The notes: generated by a model from the letters alone, not told the origin. 64,000 nucleotides of DNA from Monodelphis domestica (GCF_027887165.1 NC_077231.1:191098834-191162833); one strand, 5' to 3'; shown: positions 1 to 10,228, numbered from the stretch's first letter. Translations and numbers: made by a program.

Positions 1-242
1 TCCCGGAGCCTTGGACTCTGCGCTCCTACCCCTGAGGTCCGAGTGATCTCGGGTTCTGACTTTTGAGGGGAGCCGTACCTTTTGATCCAGGTCCAGGTCC
101 AGGAGGAGGGTTCCCAGGGTCTGTGCTGTTGATCGTTTTGAATTTCGGCGCCTTAGGAGCTTATAGTTTGAGATCAGTGGGGAAGGGTTTTCCGGAGATC
201 TGAACTTTAGCTTTCTCTAAGCCGCCATCTTAACCGGAAGTC
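1..242 (-). mobile_element. L1 5'UTR fragment, runs off left edge
   Basis: Read on the minus strand this is GC-rich and CpG-containing, unlike the surrounding DNA. It begins near 242 with ACTTCCGGTTAAGATGGCGG, the type of 5' end seen on marsupial L1 elements and, in related form, at the two other L1 5' ends in this window (about 1786 and 61346). The AAGATGGCGG part resembles the YY1 site known at the start of human L1. The body would lie left of the window, so completeness and target-site duplication cannot be judged. Confidence 0.6.
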
Positions 243-698
243 TCTATTTCCCACTTTTATTGCCAATATTCTTCCATCTTTTTCTAAGCCCCCAATTTAA
301 ATTCTTCAAGAGCTTGTTGCCAATTTCCTTTTTTTGAAGATTTGCATGCATTTATTTGTTCATCCTCTTCTACTATTTCATCTGCAGTCTAGATTTTTCC
401 TCCATAAAAATCATGCAGGGTCAAAACCTTCTTCTTGTTCTTCTTGGTGTTAGGAAGTTGTTTTTCCTGGGCATTGTTTGCTGTCACTATGCTGGTTTTT
501 CCTTCCCTGATATAATGGAGAAGGTTTGTAGGTGGCAAAAGAAATAGGATCTAGGAGAGACAACTGATGTTTAGTTTGACTCAGAGAGAGAAGAAGGGGT
601 TTGATTAGTTTCCCTCTTCAGCCTTCCCTCCTCAGCTATGGTTGCTCTCACAGATTTGCTCTAATCCCTCTTGTCCTCCTCCACTGCTAGAGCCAAAA
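243..698. other. Unassigned sequence, no gene seen
   Basis: The stretch is AT-rich and pyrimidine-rich on the plus strand. The 63-codon open frame at 356-547 shows no recognisable domain. I assign no repeat family. Confidence 0.3.
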
Positions 699-1375
699 TG
701 TTTCCCTCCCTCTTTAATCTGTTCCACTCACACTTGATTCAAATTTGGGAAAGGATAACCACTTTAATGTAAATTAATTCAATTAGGGTAATACAAAGTA
801 ATGGCTGGCAGGGAAAAGAATGGGAAAGGAAAATGGGGGAAAAAGTGGTCCCTTTCTGTAACTAACCCCTTTTCCCTCCCTCCTCAAGTTTGGGAGGAAC
901 TCAGGCTTTGGCAGCCTGAACCCCCTGAGAGATAACCAGGTTGACTGACCCTGGGTTTGGCCCCTAGCCACAGTTTATTCCCAGGACAACAGGAATTAAG
1001 GTAAAGTCTGACAAAGACTCAAAACGTCTTTTCTCAGGTTTCTCTTCAGTAATCTTTTCAATTGGGAAATACTAGGGGGAAGAATTTTCAGTCACTAGCA
1101 GGAAAAAGGGGGGGGTAACCCTCAGGAGAAAGTCTTAACCTGCCCTCTCTCTTTAGCTTCTCACAACTGAGAGACCAACTGCTCTTCAGAAGGAACCTTC
1201 TGGCTTCTCAAGATTCCAGCTTCCTGGGGCCCCTCCCTTGATGAGGAGAAAACTCTTCCTTTAGTGCCAGCCTCTGTCCCACTTTCCAGTCAGAAGTCTG
1301 TGTGAGGAGGGCAGGCTCTCTTTGTATGGAGCTAAAGAGCAAGGTTTTTGCCTAAGGCCATCTCTCAAGTCTCTG
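699..1375 (-). mobile_element. Possible ERV LTR remnant
   Basis: On the minus strand the segment has an AATAAA at 974-979 followed by a GT/C-rich stretch and a plausible CA end at 699-700. No clear TATA box is visible and the other end is not defined, so the LTR call rests on overall composition and the polyA signal. It abuts the L1 5'UTR piece at about 1380, which it may have interrupted. An unrelated repeat is possible. Confidence 0.3.
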
Positions 1376-1379
1376 GAGC

Positions 1380-1786
1380 TTCTACTGTTTGCAGCCATGC
1401 CCAAGGTCTGCATTCTTCTGCCTGTTGGGGTCTCAAGTCTAGCTGCTCTCAGGGGTAGGTCTTTGGTAGTCTTAACTGCCAAGGACCTAGAGGTGTCCCT
1501 CACTCGCTCACTGATTCTAGTGCCCACTGGCTCTGAGTCTAGTGTACTGGCTCCATAGATGGGGGAAGGTAGATCAGCTTGCATTTTGGTGGAAACTATT
1601 TCACCCCCTTATAGTTTGGAAATGCCCAAATCCCAAGTACCTTCAATGCTGCACCGTCCTGAAGAGTCCCTTTGTTCATATGGATTCTTTTTTTTTTTTT
1701 TTGCCTTTTGAGGTAGTCTATATCAGTAGGCAATTAGGAGAAGTAGATTTCTGCTTCTAAACTGCAGCCATGTTTACCCGGAAGTC
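1380..1786 (-). mobile_element. L1 5'UTR fragment, body missing
   Basis: The block 1560-1786 aligns by eye with 61130-61346, the 5' end of the full-length L1 in this window. Shared landmarks include the T-rich stretch, GGTAGTCTAT, and the end GACTTCCGGGTAAACATGGC on the minus strand. The match continues more weakly down to about 1380 (TCACTCGCT and a GGGGGA-rich block in both). No ORF1 or ORF2 follows, so this is a 5' remnant left by deletion or by a later insertion. Confidence 0.6.
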
Positions 1787-2321
1787 TTCAGTGGTAAGAC
1801 TTTAAATGGGAATAGGGTACTTATCAGTTTCCTAAACTGGGAGGAACACAGCTGGTGGATGTTCAGGCTGATAGCAAAGGAAAGAGAAACTCTAAACTTC
1901 TCAGATTTGAAGCTGAGAAAGACAGATTTCAACCATGTTACACACACATAATTTTAGTGTATCCATAGAGGTTCACATTTATAAGCAGTGTAGTAGGGCC
2001 TATAGCAGCACTCAACTCTACACTCCCATAGCTGATGATCTACTTGCTTTTCTCTATATCTGACTCTCAGGCATCTTTCTCAGTGCCTTTGTCCATTTGC
2101 TTTTTCCCTATACTTAGATTTCCTATAGTTAGGCTGAACTCTTTTTTTTTAATAATGGTTCACATTTATGTAATTCTGTGGTTTTCTGAAGCTTGATGAA
2201 ATTAAGAAAATATCAACAACACACAGGAACATCTTCTAGGTTTCATTCTCCAAAGGACTTCCCTGATTTTATCTGGACTCTGAACTGGCTATCCTTAATG
2301 ATAGTAAAAAACATGTCTGAT
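1787..2321. other. Unassigned sequence, no gene seen
   Basis: AT-rich DNA with short homopolymers. No long open frame, splice-flanked exon or recognised repeat was found. Confidence 0.3.
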
Positions 2322-2338
2322 GAAAATATGCTTCTCGG

Positions 2339-2545
2339 GGGGCAGCTGGGTAGCTCAGTGGATTGAGAGCCAGGCCTAGAGATGGGAGGTCCTAGGTTCA
2401 AATCTGACCTCAGACACTTCCCAGCCATGTGATCCTGGGCAAGTCACTTGACCCCCATTGCCTAGCCCTTACCACTCTTCTGCCTTGGAACCAATACACA
2501 GTATTGACTCCAAGACAGAAGGTAAGGGTTTAAAAAAAAAAGAAA
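2339..2545 (+). mobile_element. tRNA-derived SINE, full length, with TSD
   Basis: The element starts GGGGCAGCTGGGTAGCTCAG and contains tRNA-like A and B box regions (GGTTCAAATCTGACCTC). It continues through GTGATCCTGGGCAAGTCACT to GGTAAGGGTTT and an A-rich tail. A perfect 17-bp target-site duplication flanks it at 2322-2338 and 2546-2562. The family is abundant in marsupial genomes (WSINE/WALLSI or opossum SINE1 type; exact name not certain). The clean duplication indicates L1-type retrotransposition and a fairly young age. Confidence 0.9.
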
Positions 2546-2562
2546 GAAAATATGCTTCTCGG

Positions 2563-3371
2563 TTTTATGCCTTGCTTAATGTAAATATTTAGAGTTGTCA
2601 AACAAATCTGTCTCTATTTTTATATCTTCAATTAATCTTCTACAACTTAGAGTTGAGTTGAGTCAGGCTAGGAATCCTTTCTGGATTTCTTGGATGTGAT
2701 CACATGTAAGAGGTAAAACAAATTCTGGAAGTGTCTTTGAACTTCCATAAGAAACTTTAATTGTAGTATAATGATGGCCTTTGGATTATCTGACCTCAGT
2801 AGTTGTTCAATAACATCTAGTAACTTCTTTATCAGTCTCTACATAAAGCATCTAGTTGGGCGGCAGTAAAAAGATGTATATTCCTGTCAATGGCCACAGT
2901 AGAGAGAAATCAGGGGGAAAAAACCCTAACTGTAACAACTCTACTGCACTGCAAATGGCAGAGATATAGGTGGTGAAGGCAAGGTTTGAAATAAAACTTT
3001 CAAAAATTAAAACTAAAACCCAGGATAAATATTAATGCTTCTGAGCAAACATAATTTGGAGAGGTCAAGAGTTTCAGAGAAATGAATTTTCACAGAAATC
3101 AAGATGTTATTTTTGTATACTATATCACTTAGACAAACTGTTATTTTTTTCATCATAAGGTCCAAGATTTTTTCTCCAATTTTTGGTATCTGACCCTCTT
3201 TCAGATACTTTGAGAATCAATCCTTCAATTATGAACTATGAAGATTCCAGCACAGACTTCTTCCATTTGTACTTGCTGTATTTCAGTTTTTCCTTTCTAC
3301 CTTTGATTTCTTTTATAACATTTCTAATTCCTCATGTGACTTATCAGGAACTTCTGTGTTGAAATTTTTAA
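2563..3371. other. Unassigned sequence, no gene seen
   Basis: AT-rich single-copy-looking DNA. I recognise no coding frame or repeat. Confidence 0.3.
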
Positions 3372-3560
3372 TAATAGGGCCATGATTTAGAATGGGAAGA
3401 AATCTTAGAATTTATTTAGCCCAATGTCTTCATTTTATAGATGAGCACAGTAGAGCTCAAAGAAGTTAGGTGACTTGAATAGGTTCAAAGATGGTAAATG
3501 GTAGAAGTTGAATTTAAATTCAGACCCCCTGACTCCAAATCTGGCACTCCATCACATCAT
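3372..3560 (-). mobile_element. MIR-like CORE-SINE
   Basis: The plus strand shows the reverse complement of the CORE-SINE pattern: a TTTTATAGATGAG block, then AAGTTAGGTGACTTG, then a diverged GACTCCAAATCTGGCACTCC head. It is old and has no visible target duplication. Confidence 0.55.
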
Positions 3561-3655
3561 TCTATCTCTATAGGCAATGACTTCATTGTTGTGGATGGAG
3601 AAAAGAGTCTGTTTTAGCAATCCTATCAGACCTTTTCTATTTATTTTTGTCTGTA

Positions 3656-3743
3656 AAAGGAGATACTAGGTTGTAGTACATAGAGTGCTGGACTTGGAGT
3701 CAGAAGTTCTGGATTCAAATATTGTTTCAGATACTTCCTAGGG
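3656..3743 (+). mobile_element. MIR-like SINE, left half (split by LTR)
   Basis: This carries the tRNA-like head and B box (GACTTGGAGTCAGAAGTTCT, then GATTCAAAT) and stops at TTCCTAGGG where the LTR begins. The expected continuation, CTAGCTATGTGACC, is found at 4958 after the LTR, so the two parts are one element. Confidence 0.75.
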
Positions 3744-3822
3744 TGAAGATTGGATTTAGTTCTTCCCTGATTGTAGCAATGAAGATGGTTAGCTCTTCCT
3801 TTATTGTTAAGATTAAATTGTA

Positions 3823-4027
3823 GGGGGCAGCTGGGTAGCTCAGTGGATTGAGAACCAGGCCTAGAGATGGGAGGTCCTAAGTTCAAATATAGCCTTAGCC
3901 ACTTCCTAGCTGTGTGACCCTGGGCAAGTCACTTGACCCCCATTGCCTAGCCCTTACCACTCTTCTGCCTTGGCGCCAATACACAGTATTGACTTCCAAG
4001 ATGGAAGGTAAGGGTTTAAAAAAAAAA
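3823..4027 (+). mobile_element. tRNA-derived SINE nested in LTR, with TSD
   Basis: Same family as the copy at 2339 (GGGGCAGCTGGGTAGCTCAG start, A-rich tail). The 12-bp duplication GATTAAATTGTA lies at 3811-3822 and 4028-4039. It interrupts the U3 repeat of the surrounding LTR and is therefore the youngest layer of the nest. Confidence 0.9.
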
Positions 4028-4685
4028 GATTAAATTGTAATCCCCTGATTGTAACAATGAATGTACTTAGCTCTTCCTTTATTGGGAAGATTGAATTGTA
4101 ATCCTCTGTCTATTTGTTAGTTTAATCCCCAGAAATGTAAACACAGTACTTGAAGTTGAGTGGGAAGATCTGCCCATGTTAGATCTGATCACCAAGGCTG
4201 TAAATCTCCCACTTAATCATGAGGTAGGAGGTCTGTGACCCACATATGCAATAGTTGGTAATGAATTAGAATCAACTAATTGCCTTCTGGGCAGTCCTAA
4301 AGCAAAGCATCTGCTGTGATTGGTAGACATGAAATTTAGGAGAGATAACACAAGAGAAAAAGACCTTTAAAAAGAGGACCAGAGGCCAGAAGAAGAGATA
4401 TTCAATTCAAGATTCCAGATAGATAGAAGAACTCTGACTCAGAATAAAGACTGGAGGACAGACACTTGAGGAGAGATTGGAAGAGCAACTCGACCCTGGA
4501 GGAACTTGTGCAAGAGACCTCAGACTGCTTTCCTTTTAAATGGTCACCATTGGTGAGTGAAAGGCTGACTTAGTGACCCCGCCTTTCTGGAGGTGTGAAG
4601 CCACCAGGAAAGGCTCATCATCTTGAGACTCTTTTCCCCTGTCTGGGGTTTAGAATTTCTAACTGGTATCTATGGAAGCCAGAGT

Positions 4686-4687
<2 letters not shown>

Positions 4688-4749
<62 letters not shown>

Positions 4750-4809
4750 TCTCTCTCTTTCTGTCTCTCTCTCTCTGTCTGTCTGTCTGTCTCTGTCCCC
4801 CCCCCCCCC
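4688..4809 (+). repeat. (CT)n / (GTCT)n microsatellite ending in C13
   Basis: A CT dinucleotide run passes into CTGTCT variants and ends in 13 C residues at 4797-4809. It lies inside the LTR, just before its polyA signal. The Ser/Leu-rich frames over it are a repeat artefact. Confidence 0.95.
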
Positions 4810-4957
4810 TCACTCTCTTCCTTAATATCTTCCCTCTATTGTAAATAAACTACCATAAATTCCATGTACTTTAGTAATCCACTTTGGGATTTAGAAATTA
4901 AATCCCTGGCAACCACCTATATAAATATTCAGAGTACAACCACAAATAAACTTAACA

Positions 4958-5090
4958 CTAGCTATGTGACCCTGGGCAGGTCATCAAAAACTCTCTGGGT
5001 TAAAATTTTTTCATCTAATAAAATAAGGAGGTTAGACTATGGCTTCTGTATTCTGTTCCAACTCTAAATCCATGATTCTATGATCCTTGT
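4958..5090 (+). mobile_element. MIR-like SINE, right half
   Basis: It resumes with CTAGCTATGTGACCCTGGGC, continues through a diverged core (TTTTTTCATCTAATAAAATA) and ends CTAAATCCATGATTCTATGA, a typical 3' end of this family. It is the continuation of 3656-3743. Confidence 0.75.
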
Positions 5091-5429
5091 ATTTTATTTC
5101 ATCCCCCCACCATCAAGTTTTTATTTGTTTTGTCTACAGACACATTTAAATCATTTTAATTTAATATATATTTATTAAATGCCTACTCCATAATAGGCAT
5201 TCTGGACACCTTTAAAAAAAAAAAGAAACAAATCATGGGATTTGTGGTTTGCTTGGAATAAACAAGATGAACACAGATAAATAAATCCGGAGTACAAAGT
5301 AAATATAAAATAATTGAGAGAGGGTGTACATGGAGCAGGTAGGAGGGAGAGTAGTAACAACTGGGATGATCAAAGAAGTCAAAGAGAGAAAGCTACTGGA
5401 TATGCAAGCATATTAAAGGAGGAATATTT

Positions 5430-5525
5430 AGAGTAGCAAAAAATTGGGGAAAAAAGTGAGTGACCATCAAATAAACAAAGTCTAAACTAATTATAGAATA
5501 TTAATATAATGGAGTATTATTGGGT
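5430..5525 (+). mobile_element. Ancient L1 ORF2 3' fragment
   Basis: The stretch GTGAGTGACCATCAAATAAA through ATATAATGGAGTATTATTGG matches the L1 ORF2 region coding for the conserved C-terminal block, also visible in the full-length L1 of this window (CPSIGEWLN...MEYY). It is interrupted by an L2-like piece and continues at about 5745. Confidence 0.55.
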
Positions 5526-5534
5526 TATTAGACA

Positions 5535-5720
5535 GAGCTTTTAAGTGTTTACTATGTTCCAGGCACCATTTTAAGCACTGAGGATACAAATACAAGCAAA
5601 CAAAATGACCAGTCCCTGCAAAGAGTCCACATTCTCACAGGAAAGCCACAAACAGGAGAGGAAGCTGGAAGAGGGGGTGGGGGGTTGAATACAGGGGCAA
5701 GATAGCTGGTGAGGAGGAGG
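5535..5720 (-). mobile_element. L2/CR1-clade LINE 3' end inside an L1
   Basis: On the plus strand it reads TTTACTATGTTCCAGGCACC, GAGGATACAAATACAAGCAA and CAGTCCCTGC, the reverse complement of an L2 3' end. It sits between two parts of the same old L1. Confidence 0.6.
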
Positions 5721-5744
5721 AAAAATATGAAGAGTGAGCTGAGG

Positions 5745-6085
5745 TGAGTTAGAGATGATAAATATGAAGAATTCAGAGAGACTTGGGAAAATACATATAA
5801 ACCTAACAAAGAATTAAATTTCACAAAAGAACAATTTGCCTAATAATTTCAATATTGTATAGTAAAACAATATTGAGAGAACTCATCAATTCAATGTCCA
5901 ATTTTGACATCAAAAGACTGATGGTGAAGTGTGCTCCAAATTTTCTGTAAATTGTAGCAATAGATATGTGGAATTAGGCATAAATTTTCAATATGGCCAG
6001 TGTAGCAATTTATTTTAACTATCTTTTTTTTTCCTTGTTACAATGAAGAATTTTTTTCCCCTGTAAAGTGGTGAAGTTCAAAGGT
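5745..6085 (+). mobile_element. Ancient L1 ORF2 end and 3'UTR
   Basis: GAATTCAGAGAGACTTGGGA corresponds to the end of L1 ORF2. The following ACTGATGGTGAAGTGTGCTC and ATATGGCCAGTGTAGCAATT match the 3'UTR of older marsupial L1s. It is heavily diverged. Confidence 0.5.
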
Positions 6086-6277
6086 CAGGAGGAGTTATGG
6101 GAATTAATAATGCTACATTAAAAAAACTCACCAATAAAATACTTTATTAAGAGCCCATAGAGTTTTTAGAAATGTCCTGTGGAAAGTGGCATGAGCTTCA
6201 TAGGGAAGAAGAACCTGAGGAGAAAGAGAATTCTAAGTCTGGGCAATAAGTCAATGCAAGGGAGAAAATGCAATGTT

Positions 6278-6522
6278 AAGTTCATTGATTTTTAGCCATG
6301 TGCAACTCTTTATGACCCCATTTGAAGTCTTGGCAAAAATCCTGGAGTGATTTGACATTTCCTTCATTACCTCATTTTACAGATGAGGAAACTGAGGCAA
6401 TTAGGGTTAAGTAGTTGGTCAAAGGTCACACAGTTGGTAAGTGACTGAGGCTAGATTGTTGAACTCAGGTCCTCTTGACACCAAGCTGAGTGCTTTATCC
6501 ATTCTTCTACCTGGCTGCTCAA
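6278..6522 (-). mobile_element. CORE-SINE (MAR1-like)
   Basis: The reverse complement reads as a MAR1-type element: tRNA-like head, GATGAGGAAACTGAGGCAA core on the plus strand, and the TGACCCCATTTG block near the 3' end. It is full-length in outline but diverged. Confidence 0.75.
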
Positions 6523-6539
6523 TATTAGTTTCAGGGACC

Positions 6540-7050
6540 TGAAAATAGCCATTTTGACTACAACACAGAGGATGCAAGTAGAGTATGATGTGAAATCAGT
6601 CTAGAAAGATAGTTTGAATCCAGGTTGAGAAAGGCTGTCAAAAAGAGGAGTTTGGATTTATGTGAAAGTCCATAGGAAATCACTGTAGCTTTTTGAGCAG
6701 AATAACATGGCAGATAGGCATTTTAGGAAAAACCAGTTTGGCAGCCAGTTTGGAGAATGGACTGGAGACGAGAGACTGGAGCTCCAGGGACCAATTAGAC
6801 AGTTATTATAATAGTCCATGTGATAGCTGATGAGCGACTGAACTAGACCTTATGAGTGATGAGGGCAGAAATAGATATGAGAGATTTAGAATTATATTGA
6901 ACAAGATTTGGCAATGCTTGGCTATGGCAGGAAAGAATAGAACAGCTAAGGGTTGCTTTAAAGTTGCAAAGCAGGATGACTTGAAGAATTTTTGATGACC
7001 TTCACAAAACTGAAATTAGAGGAGTAACTTTCAGAGGAAAGTAAAAAGTT
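6540..7050 (-). mobile_element. L2/CR1-clade LINE, RT C-terminal part
   Basis: On the plus strand it reads GAGTTTGGATTTATGTGAAA, then a CATGGCAGATAGGCATTTTA block, GGAGAATGGACTGGAGA and ATTATAATAGTCCATGTG. This is the reverse complement of the L2 region just downstream of the reverse transcriptase core. A second copy of the same segment lies at 30060-31200. Confidence 0.6.
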
Positions 7051-7059
7051 CTCTTTTAG

Positions 7060-7870
7060 CTGTTGAAAAATCTAACAGGCAGTCACTGCTGTGAATCTGG
7101 TACTTACAAGAGAGATTAGAGAGCTTGCTGTAAATATTTGGAGTCATTTTCATAGAGATTATAATTGGACCCCTGGCAGCTGATGACAGCTACAAATAAA
7201 AAGGATAAGGATATACGAACCTCCTTTGAATCCAAAGTATTCACATATAATAAGTCCCAAGGCAGATTTACTATAGAAATCCTCTTTTCCAGTCTTTGCA
7301 CAATAAAATAGAAGTGACTTGGTTGTATTTTAATCACTCACATCTAGTTTAATTAACTTTGTAAATGCTTTTCTTCAAATAAGGGCAGGTGAGCTCATGC
7401 TCAACCAAAGGCCCTTAAAGTTCTTTGATTATCTTGGGAGACCAAACAGTTCTTTATATTGATTTTAGTCAGAATTGTTAGTCTTTGGATCGTGACTTCA
7501 GATCCTGTCAGATTTAAATGTTGACGCAGGAAAGTTAATAAGTGTTTTTCTTGGTAGAAGCAAAATCTAAAGAAAGGGTTGTGCCAATACAATTTCATTA
7601 AAAACAAAACCAAACCACAAGGAACACCTCTCTGGTCTCTCTCTGCCAAGGACTTTACCTGATAAAATCACTGATGTAAATAAAGTACACTGACCTTACC
7701 TCAAGGCAAATGAGAAAGATTCCAGACTCTTTTGTTCTTTGTTTTCAAAATATTCAGCAATAAGTTAGTGTAAAACGAAAATTATCCATGCTCAGTAAAT
7801 CTTGATTTGGGGGCAGATATATCCTTGCTTCTGCCAAGGGTATCTCATTGGACATCTCTATGGCACTCTT
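7060..7870. other. Unassigned sequence, no gene seen
   Basis: Mostly AT-rich unique-looking DNA. The minus-strand frames at 7116-7337 and 7401-7649 have no recognisable domain or splice context. Confidence 0.3.
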
Positions 7871-7877
7871 CATTAAA

Positions 7878-7985
7878 ACGTAAACTCCTTGTAGACAGGA
7901 ATTGTCTTTTTGTAATTGTAGCCCCATTGTTTAGCACTGTGCCTATCATAGAAAAGCCTTAATAAATGCTTTTCATTCATTTATA
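7878..7985 (+). mobile_element. L2 3' end
   Basis: AAACTCCTTGTAGACAGGAA, then TTTAGCACTGTGCCTATCAT and CTTAATAAATGCTTTTCATT form the classic L2 3' terminus in plus orientation. Confidence 0.75.
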
Positions 7986-7989
7986 TTGT

Positions 7990-9175
7990 GGTTATTTTTC
8001 CATTTGTTTATTTTCTTTAAAGGAGGAGGAAGGGGTTGCAAACAATATTAGGCAACTATTGTACTGTATTTATGGTGCAATTAGACAACTTTTCTATTGT
8101 GCCTAAAATAATTTTAAGTCATTTAAATGGAAATCTTTCTTGGGCACAGTGTTGTTTTCTCATACTTACATTTCTGTTTAATATTAATAGAATTACATGA
8201 TTCTGGATGGTGGAAAAGGACATTATATCTCTTCTTCCAAATTATATTTAATTATGTTTTAAAGGGGGATTTTGTTTGTTTTTAATGGGAAAAATGCCTG
8301 AAAGACTGTTCTCAAAATTAAAACTTTGAGGAATTATATTACAGCATAAAGAAACCTGAACTTTTCCAGCTTAGTAGTGTGGTTTATTATCCTAGAAGCC
8401 TTCTTTGAAATGTGTGGAATGATTTAATTAGGGCAGACATTGGATGCTCTTCTGTCCCATTTTTTTTCTCTTGATATTCTTGAAGAAAGAATTGTAATTG
8501 CAAAATTCCATTTGTAGACTGGGGATGTCTGGGATTTTTTTTTAAAGCTCGAAACAGTTAGTTCTCTGTTATGAAACAAGTTTTCTGCTGAAAGTGAACT
8601 TACTCATGGTCTTGCCTTGAAGTTGATTTCAGCTTTGAAAGTAAATGGAGAGGAAAATGTTTTCAGTTTGGGGATTGGAAGAAGGGACATATCAGTGTGG
8701 CAGAATCATGTAGTAAAGTCCAGGATGTGAAATACAATGGGAGGCATATGGGAAGAAGGGGATGACATTTAGACAAAAATAGAAAGTCAACAAAATGATT
8801 CATATATTCATAATCTGGAACTAGAAAGGATCGCAGACAATCATGTAGCCAAAACCTTCATTTTACTGATGAAGGAAATGAGACCCAGGAATTTGTGACT
8901 GTAGAGACAGCTAAGGTGGTCCAGCCTCTTAATGACATGTAATATAGTAGCTACAGAATACCACTCCTTCCCCCATTCCCAGTCCTCTGCATGGATGCCA
9001 TACAACCAGCTTCCCAATTCATCATAGGAGGCCCAGGCAACTCCATTAAATATGTTAACAAACAGGTTAGCTAGAAACCAACAAATCCTTAGATTCCTCA
9101 TCAAAGCCAGTTGTGTGACAAGTAATTGTCACTTTAACCCCTTTGAACTTCAGACAACTCGTTAAATTATACATA
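7990..9175. other. Repeat-poor AT-rich stretch with small MIR-like piece
   Basis: A weak minus-strand MIR-like trace occurs around 8790-8895 (TTCATTTTACTGATGAAGGA). The rest, in particular 8040-8780, looks single-copy, with no open frame worth calling. Noncoding conservation cannot be judged from one sequence. Confidence 0.3.
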
Positions 9176-9179
9176 GAGT

Positions 9180-9345
9180 AATACATGCAAAAATTGACAT
9201 ACCAATATTCTCTCTAAAGTTGTTTGTTGACCCAATGGAATCGCTTGTCAACTCTGGGAGGGTGGAAGGAAGAGGGGAGGGAAAGAAAATGAACCATGTA
9301 AATGTGGAAAAAATATTTTAAAAATAAAAATTTTAAAAATCCATG
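9180..9345 (+). mobile_element. L1 3' end, plus orientation
   Basis: GGAATCGCTTGTCAACTCTG, then a GGAAGAGGGGAGGGAAAG block, AATGAACCATGTAAATGTGG and an A/T-rich tail match the 3' end of marsupial L1s. The same end is seen inverted at 16358 and 63808. Confidence 0.75.
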
Positions 9346-9523
9346 ATCAAAGGGCAAATAAATAAATAAATAATGAACAAGTAAAGCTGTTTGTTGGTGT
9401 GTCCTTGTATACCTTAGGAGCTAGATCTATGATCTATAAATGGATGGTTGCCTAAACTTGTTTGGAAAGGACACACTGCCCTAAAGGAAAGCACTCCTGT
9501 GAATGCAGATAAAGGCAAGTACA

Positions 9524-9650
9524 TACTTCAGGGTTTAGAACTCTGGTACAGAAGTCAGGGAGACTCTCAGTTCAAATCCAGCTTCACATACTTACTAGCT
9601 GTGTGACTCCGGGCAAGTCTTTTAACACTATTTACATCAAACCAAACAAA
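9524..9650 (+). mobile_element. Truncated tRNA-derived/MIR-like SINE
   Basis: AGTTCAAATCCAGCTTCACA, then CTTACTAGCTGTGTGACTCC and GGGCAAGTC are the conserved SINE centre. The 3' part ends in a CAAA-rich run. Confidence 0.65.
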
Positions 9651-10021
9651 CAAAAGAAAGTTTATTCCCAGGAGCTACTGGCTTCAGAGAAACTTAAGCC
9701 TGAATGTCACTGGCTTCTTCTAACTGAAGGTCAGGGAGCTGATCCATCAAATTATAGTTTCGTTTACCTTCCTCTCCAATAAAAAATGATTAAGAGAAAT
9801 TAGTGAGAAAGGGAATTGGCTAATTAGAAGGGAAGTTTGAAGCCATGTATGGAAGGGGAGAAGTTCTCTGTAAAAGAATAGAACTCAGCCCTTCATTTTG
9901 TACTTTCCCGTATGAACTTTTCTTTATTTTCCTCATCTCCTCAGCATTTGTTCTATGCTATTTCCTCTTTTCTTCACAAGTATAATTCATCTAGTCATCC
10001 TATTATGTTTTGTTACTTCCA

Positions 10022-10228
10022 AACAATACCACTTGTGTCACAGTATATTAGTGTGCTAGATTTAGAGGCAGGAAACAGAAGTTCAATTCTGTCTCATACA
10101 CATTAACTATGACCTTAAGCCAATCACTTAACTTCTTTCAGCCTCAATTTCCTCATCTCTAATATGAGTTTCTTGGACTTGCTGCCCTCTCTAAGGCCCC
10201 TTTTAGTGCTAAATCTGATCCTATAAAA
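10022..10228 (+). mobile_element. MIR-like CORE-SINE
   Basis: GTGTGCTAGATTTAGAGGCA, CAATCACTTAACTTCTTTCA and CAATTTCCTCATCTCTAATA give the MIR order of head, CORE and tail. The end TAGTGCTAAATCTGATCC fits the family 3' end. Confidence 0.7.

Larger units (their letters stand above)
3744..4957 (+). mobile_element. ERV LTR inserted in a SINE
   Basis: The segment begins TGAAGATTGG and ends TTAACA, so it has TG...CA termini. It has a TATA-like TTTAAAA at 4367-4373 and a polyA signal AATAAA at 4844-4849. U3 contains a direct repeat of about 60 bp (3765-3822 and 4042-4102). The element is about 1.2 kb, of which 205 bp is a later SINE and about 120 bp a CT microsatellite. The flanks both carry CTAG, compatible with a short target duplication. 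No internal retroviral genes are seen, so it is a solo LTR. Confidence 0.75.

Noticed and set aside
1261..1584. Overlapping 107- and 78-codon frames on opposite strands
   Set aside because: They fall in L1 5'UTR and LTR-like sequence and show no recognised protein.
2339..2415. tRNA-gene-like A/B box sequence
   Set aside because: It is the head of a SINE with an A tail and target duplication. It does not fold into a complete tRNA with acceptor stem.
4595..4844. Ser-Leu repeat frames
   Set aside because: Produced by the CT microsatellite inside the LTR.
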